A stretch of 64,000 bases of DNA from Sequoia sempervirens (Eukaryota; Streptophyta; Pinopsida; Cupressales; Cupressaceae), in contig VDFB02254991.1 in NCBI GenBank assembly GCA_007258455.2, forward strand, positions 310,001 through 374,000, given 5' to 3'. A program made the position numbers and the translations under genes. A model generated the notes under the pieces. The model was not told the DNA's origin and did no database searches. It worked only from the letters and a program-made list of their open reading frames with translations. This document shows positions 58,601 through 64,000 of the stretch, piece after piece. Within the stretch, counting starts at the first letter, position 1. Each line of letters starts with the position of its first letter.

Positions 58601-60757
58601 TCAACTTGCACATTGAGTAATCCTTGCTCAATACCTCAAATCCTTCAAACCTGCCTTTCAAACCTTAACCTATCATAGAGACAACTAAAATATCATCAAC
58701 TTGACTATTCCAAAGCATTAAGTATCATTCTTTCCTCTGTTTAATCAGATTTACCATGTTAAGCCATCAAACCTCCATTTTCCTTGTAGGTCAACAAAAC
58801 ATTGAATCGGGTGATTACACTTCAATCACAATGTATAATGAAAAATCCAATACATATTTAGTGACTCATTCAGACATACATTCACATACCTCTTTATCAG
58901 ATATCACTGCTTTGAAAGAAATTACTGAACATTTGGTTGTCCTACATTTTAGGCATCAAAATAGGTCAAAAATACAAAGCAACCACCTTGATTTCAACTT
59001 GAAATTACCAAGTAACCTCGGGCAGCATTGTGTCAAGCCTCAAAACCTTCTAATCATCCATTTTTATAGACTAAAGGTCCCAATAACGCATTGAACACTT
59101 AAACCCTTGATTCTAGGCTTTTTAAGACAAAAGAGTGAGGGTTTGTTAGAAAACCATACTTCCAACCTTTACCTGCTCTGCCACAATTTGAAAAATGTAT
59201 AAATATTCCTGCATAGGCATTCCAAGCCTTCCTCAACCCTTGAATACTTTTTTTCCTTCAAAACACCACTTGGAGCCATCAAATTCACATAGAAAAACTC
59301 TGTTTTTCTGAGAAACCTGCAACCAAACTTTGAGTTTCTTGTTTCCCCTGCATTATTCAACAAAAACACAACCTACAACATCCAAAACTGACCTACCCTA
59401 CTGATCTGTATGACCTAATTTGGTGGGGTAGACATGATTTATTGTCTAGACTCTCAAACCCTGTTATGAGGGTTTACAGACCACTATGCAAGGAATTAAC
59501 TCAAACAGATGTTTTAATTATTCAAACTCCTTCAAAATGGTTTTGAATTGAAGCTACTTCTCTTTAATATTAAGTAAATTGAAGAACTAAGTCTGGAGTT
59601 ACTGTGCAAAACCAATAAATGAGTAAAATATAGTAAGAAAACTCAGAATTTCAAGAACAAGGTTCTTTATTTATCAAATACTCTTCAAGAATACAATGTC
59701 TGGCCACTTGATCGCCTTTTACATGCTCATATAGATTTTTCCCTACCTTTACAACTTCCTCCAATGAATAAAACTAACTAAACTACCTCATGACCTTTGG
59801 TCTTCCCTGTTTTTTGTACATTTTCTGATTTTTTGCCTTTTTTACAAATTGGCAATTTTTACAATTTTTGCAATATCATTTCTTTCAGCACATAAAGACC
59901 TATTTAAGACTTTTTAAATACATCAAATTTTACCTCTTTATGGCCTATTACAATTCTTTTTCATTTGGAAATTTAAATTTCACAAAAATGTTTGATGGAG
60001 TCACAAGGTGCTCCTGCACCACTTAACAACTCTAATAGTTGTACTAGGGGCCATGTTTAACAAACCAAATGCAATTGCTAACTTTTCACTATAGTGGCAA
60101 ATAAATGATTCTTTATACCCTGTTGCCTTCATTTTCCAAGCCAATTTCTCCTACTTTGCATAGCTCTGCCATGTTTTTGGATGTGATATGTCTCCTACGA
60201 CCTTCAATCCAACTACATCCAGGTATCTTTTTAATTCCTCTATCTTTCATCAATCTCTTTACTATTTGAATCTCGTACGTATGTTTTAGAGAAGAACATA
60301 AGTTGCAGCATTTTTAGGATCCAACTAAAAAAGCAGTGTTGCTGGAAATACTCAGCCTATATTCATATATGATCCACATGTACCACAGATTTAACTAGCA
60401 TCTTAGTAACTAGCTATTGCACTTTAGTGTGCAATGTTGTACGCCGAATAAGTGTATGGATGTATTTGAATTTGTGTATATAACTTATAAAAGCAAGACA
60501 TGGAAAAACTAAAATTGTAATAGTATAAAAATGAAAGGGAACTTCAAATTATAAGAATGTATGTAATTCGTAGAGTAGTTTGTAGCATATATTTGGGACA
60601 TGAATTATAAAAGAGAAGCTTATATTTTGAATTTTCTAGACATGAATGAATATTGGAAATAGTATGCAAATGAAAGGGAACTTGACTTGATTTGATAGAC
60701 GATGATTTAACAACTTTTTTTTCCCATTAAAACCTTTTTTTTTTTAATTGTACAAAG
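55665..60757. other. No gene recognised; possible intron or intergenic sequence
   Basis: This 5.1 kb is AT-rich. I searched for the missing kinase motifs (HRDxKxxN, DFG) and saw none. Open frames such as 58756-59094 have no recognisable domain and no codon pattern that convinces me. No LTR pair or terminal inverted repeat was found. Confidence 0.5.
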
Positions 60758-61109
60758 GAGCAAGAACAGGAAGAAAATATTCTAGGAGCAGTAGTACTTA
60801 AGGTAAGAATACACATCTATAAGCAATTTATCTTTAAAAAATTGCCATGATGAATATCCAACTTAATTTTAAAATGTTTTTTTTGAAAGAAAACAATGTA
60901 ACACTCAAGTATAATTAAAACTTACTTGGTATGACTTATGGATTTATGTGCTTTCTTCAAGGGAAGATTTATATTATTTATTTATTGTAGGATGATGTTG
61001 TAGTAGAATCGGATTCACAAGGCAGGGAGACTACTTTAGTAGCCAAAGAGAAAAGTGAATCAAAGCTCTCTGAAATTGAAAATCTAGTCAATAGCAAAAC
61101 ATTTACAAG
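60758..61109 (+). other. Two exon-like segments with consensus splice sites, gene unknown
   Basis: Segment 1 (60758-60802, 45 bases) follows a T-rich tract and AAAG and ends at AAG|GTAAGA; it reads EQEQEENILGAVVLK. Segment 2 (60991-61109, 119 bases) follows TTTATTGTAG and ends ACAAG|GTATTT; it reads DDVVVESDSQGRETT and continues acidic/Lys-rich to NSKTFTR. They join in phase without a stop. I do not recognise the protein. They may be internal exons of a gene whose remaining exons lie outside the window, or chance. Confidence 0.4.
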
Positions 61110-64000
61110 GTATTTTGTATTTTTCCTGATGTTCTAAGTTTGAGTTAGAATCCCAGTTTGAGCTCTTAGTTATGTTTGCTTTTAAGTTTTCTAATAACTA
61201 GATTAGTGTAAACTTAATTTCAACAATTTTCATAAAAAGTACACAAATTATACAAAGATATTAGAATAGTATGTGATAGTTTTATTTTTATGGCACAATC
61301 TTTACATCTCAAAGCCTTAATAATTAATTTATCAATCTTTAATGTTGTAAGTGTTGCTACAATATGCAAACAGTTTTATCTTGTATTTGGGTATTATAAT
61401 CATTGTAAGTAGAGCAGTTGAGTATTTACATTCTTCATTTTGAGGTGAGTGGCTTTAATTGATATTGCTTCATGGAAATTCCATTTCATCTCCAAAATGA
61501 CTTTCTAAATAGGCAAGGACATGGAAAATGACTATCTATTTGTGCATTACTGTTGGAGGAGTGTACTATTAGTTCTAATAGTCCTATATTATTGTTTTTT
61601 GGTGTTCCGTGGAGTTCCTTATAAAGAAAAATAAGGCACATGGAGATGAATTTCTAGTATGGGAAAAATTCTAAGGTTTCATTATGGCATATCTCTATAT
61701 AATAGATATAGATACAAGAAAAATTTATGCATTTTATAAATTTTATTTTTTTAAATAACTTTGAACATTACTGAAATAAAAGATATCCATATCCAATTAA
61801 CTTGAAAACTAAAATGAACATTGCAAATATGAAACATAATAAATTAAAACCTCTCATGCTAAGACTATTAACTTATTAATCTATGAAAAAATGAAAATTT
61901 AGCCCAATTCTCATTAGTCCCAATAGCTCCTCATCATGACTTTCTGATCCTGAATCATTTGCCTTCTCCAAGTGGATCCCAACAATTTTAGTTGCATGTT
62001 CTGATCATATATTTGCTTTGACCTTTCAGGTTCAAAATTCCATTGTGTTTCTGTATGTCTTGATATCACGTTATCTTGCAATCTTGAATACAAATGGCAG
62101 TGTGCAAAACAACTAGCTTATTTGTTATTTGAGAGACGGTCCTATTTCTCTTGATAGAATAGATGAGAGCATGATGCTAAAGTGGTACTTTTCTTATCAG
62201 TGACAGAGGAAATAGCAACATTAGAAAGAAGGACAAAGAAAATTATTTGTAGCATTGTCATACCTCTGTGTTGCTATTATAAATTATCCAATGGGTTCAT
62301 CTTGTGGAAGATGAGTCTATTGTTTCTAACTGCTTTCTTGTAGCCATTAGTACTAGCAAATTCTACCCACTCAACCTAAGTCTTTGCAGCCTTTTCTCTT
62401 ACATAAGTTTACTTAGAGTCCTTAAGGAAACCCTTCACCTCCTCATTGATAGGTGATAATCTCCTTGGCCTCTCTGCAAAACATTTAGGATTAGCTTGCA
62501 TATGTTTTCGTCTGTAATTGGGTGCTCAAATGTTCTCACCTTTGCTAAACAGTGGGCTGAACATGTTGGTCATGGGATGCTAGGGGAGTCACTATCATCA
62601 ATCGCAATTTTTGTCATCTTGTAAGTTTCCCCAAGGGTAGGAGGGTTAAATGTCAACATATTAAATGACATTAATAATAGGTGCTGCAAAGGACAAATAT
62701 ACTTATGCTCAAAAGCTATGAACCAACACTTCCTTCACTCTCTTACTCTAATCTGTCTTAGATTCTTCCATATGCAATTGAGTCAACATCATAATCTAGA
62801 ATTTCATTCAACTCAAGTATCTTCTCCAACAAGATGAAAGAGGAGGAAAATATCACCTCCATAAGTTTGAGAGACCCTTTCCTTGAAATTGAGATATTCC
62901 TTCGTTAAAAAAACTTAGAATGTCCATGAGGCATGAAAAGTGCATATAAACATCTACACAATCATAGCACTCATCATGACATGTTTCATCCAGATAATCT
63001 TTCCAAAGTCTATAAAATGCATTGATGCATTACACGTGGTCCAATGAATGTGTTTATAGGTATCCTCAGTGAATCTCCTTGCTTTCCTATGCAAATATGT
63101 TTATCTGATTATGGTAATAGAGTATATCTTGTCCTCAATTATGTCTTTATCTCCTCCATAATCAAATTATTTTTGGGTAATTTTTATCAAGATTTGGCAT
63201 CCTAAGTTTGTGTTCTTATAGATGCATATAGATCCGAGCCTTTGAACTATTGCACTTGCCTTATGGAATGCCTTATTATGCTAAGGAGGCACATTTTTGT
63301 GGAATACTATGGTATGGTAAGGAGATTGGCAACATGGAATCAGGTACTATTGGAGAAAGAAGAATTTTCCATCTAGATTACTTATGAAATGCCTTATTAT
63401 GATAAGAAGAAACAATTTTTATGGAATATTCTAGTATGATAAGGAGATTGGGCAACAGAGTATTGGAAAAACAACTGGGTAAAAAATCATAGTGCAAAAA
63501 TTAGGGTAGGAGTTTGTGTTTCAAAAATCAGAAAAAAATTATATATCCTAGGTGGGATATTTCATAAACTGAGTATTTTAAAAAATTTAATGATATTATT
63601 TTGCTCACAACAAAGCCTTGTATTTCACCCACTTCTGCCTTATGCATTGTGGCTCTTTTACTCGAAATTTGTGCTTCAAAGTGTCAAGTTGCTTACAAGT
63701 GTCCAAACAAGTATATATCATCCCAGATCTATAATATTGAAAGATCAAGATTTCCTTTGAGATGTTTTCCTTATAATGACATGTTTTTCTATGTAATTTT
63801 TTGGTTGTTTGTGTATATTGTACTGCACATTCCAGTTGGAAAAGATGTTCAATTGGTCTTTAATTTCTATGTGTACAGTGATGATAATAAAGCTAAATGT
63901 GATGTTGATCCTATTTTTGATAGACTACTCGAATAAGCCTATTGCCTAGTATTTTAAAGACAACATGACATAATAAAGATCATCCTCAACCTATAAAGGT
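61110..64000. other. No gene recognised
   Basis: AT-rich sequence. A decayed minus-strand reading around 62350-62480 (VEWVEFASTNGYKKAV) is too broken to assign. The frame at 63601-63936 has a hydrophobic stretch but no known domain. A duplication lies at 63260-63465. Confidence 0.5.
63260..63465. repeat. Direct duplication of about 85 bases
   Basis: CTTATGGAATGCCTTATTATG at 63260 recurs as CTTATGAAATGCCTTATTATG at 63381. Similarity continues through GGAATAnT...ATGGTAAGGAGATTGG; the two copies are about 121 bases apart. Confidence 0.75.

Noticed and set aside
58756..59094. 112-residue plus-strand frame
   Set aside because: No recognisable domain, no splice or promoter context, and expected by chance in a region this long.
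62350..62900. Decayed minus-strand coding-like sequence (VEWVEFASTNGYKKAV)
   Set aside because: Too many stops and frame changes and no family recognised; it could be an old transposase or retroelement remnant but I cannot support a call.
63601..63936. 111-residue plus-strand frame with a hydrophobic stretch
   Set aside because: No homologue recognised, no signal of a gene around it; may be chance.

Overview
The window is nuclear DNA of a seed plant with a large, repeat-rich genome. It is AT-rich, almost wholly old LTR retrotransposons, and has one decayed, intron-bearing plant receptor-like kinase locus. The age, size and nesting of the elements would fit a gymnosperm such as a conifer, but that is inference; no species marker is visible. 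I see no intact protein-coding gene, no tRNA or rRNA gene and no CRISPR array.

Bases 1-9825 hold a Ty3/gypsy chromovirus-like element (E1, plus strand, Tekay/Del-like by its chromodomain-type tail and long LTRs). Its 5' LTR is cut by the window edge. Gag, protease, RT, RNase H and integrase can all be read but carry many stops. The 3' LTR carries a TATA box, a microsatellite tract and a 798-bp inverted-repeat transposon. Bases 9826-13152 are unassigned retroelement debris with a complete 398-bp TRIM (miniature LTR element) and two copies of a hairpin motif.

Bases 13153-51875 are one nested stack. The outermost element (A, plus strand, Ty1/copia, SIRE/Maximus-like) has a left-truncated 5' LTR, a gag without recognisable pol, several polypurine tracts and a 3.4-kb 3' LTR. 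A Tork/Tnt1-like copia element (B, minus strand, TSD TAAGG) sits in A's 5' LTR. A 25.5-kb insertion (C, minus strand, TSD TGCTC) splits A's gag. C is gag-only with LTRs of about 4.3-4.5 kb, and its left LTR is split by a 12.8-kb Ty3/gypsy element (D, plus strand, target GGTAT) that has an extra RNase H domain upstream of RT. By-eye LTR divergence (B about 3%, D about 6%, A about 13%) agrees with the nesting order.

Bases 51876-64000 are non-LTR sequence: short-motif repeats, exons of a broken RLCK/RLK-type kinase gene with a four-copy tandem repeat in its first intron, an unassigned pair of exon-like segments near 60.8-61.1 kb, and long stretches with no recognisable gene.

The most interesting structures are: the duplicated capsid-like domain in gag-only element C; the extra RNase H and two candidate primer sites in D; three long LTRs, each built from its own degenerate quasi-periodic repeat; a tandemly duplicated promoter in B's 5' LTR; and the unclassified inverted-repeat transposon.
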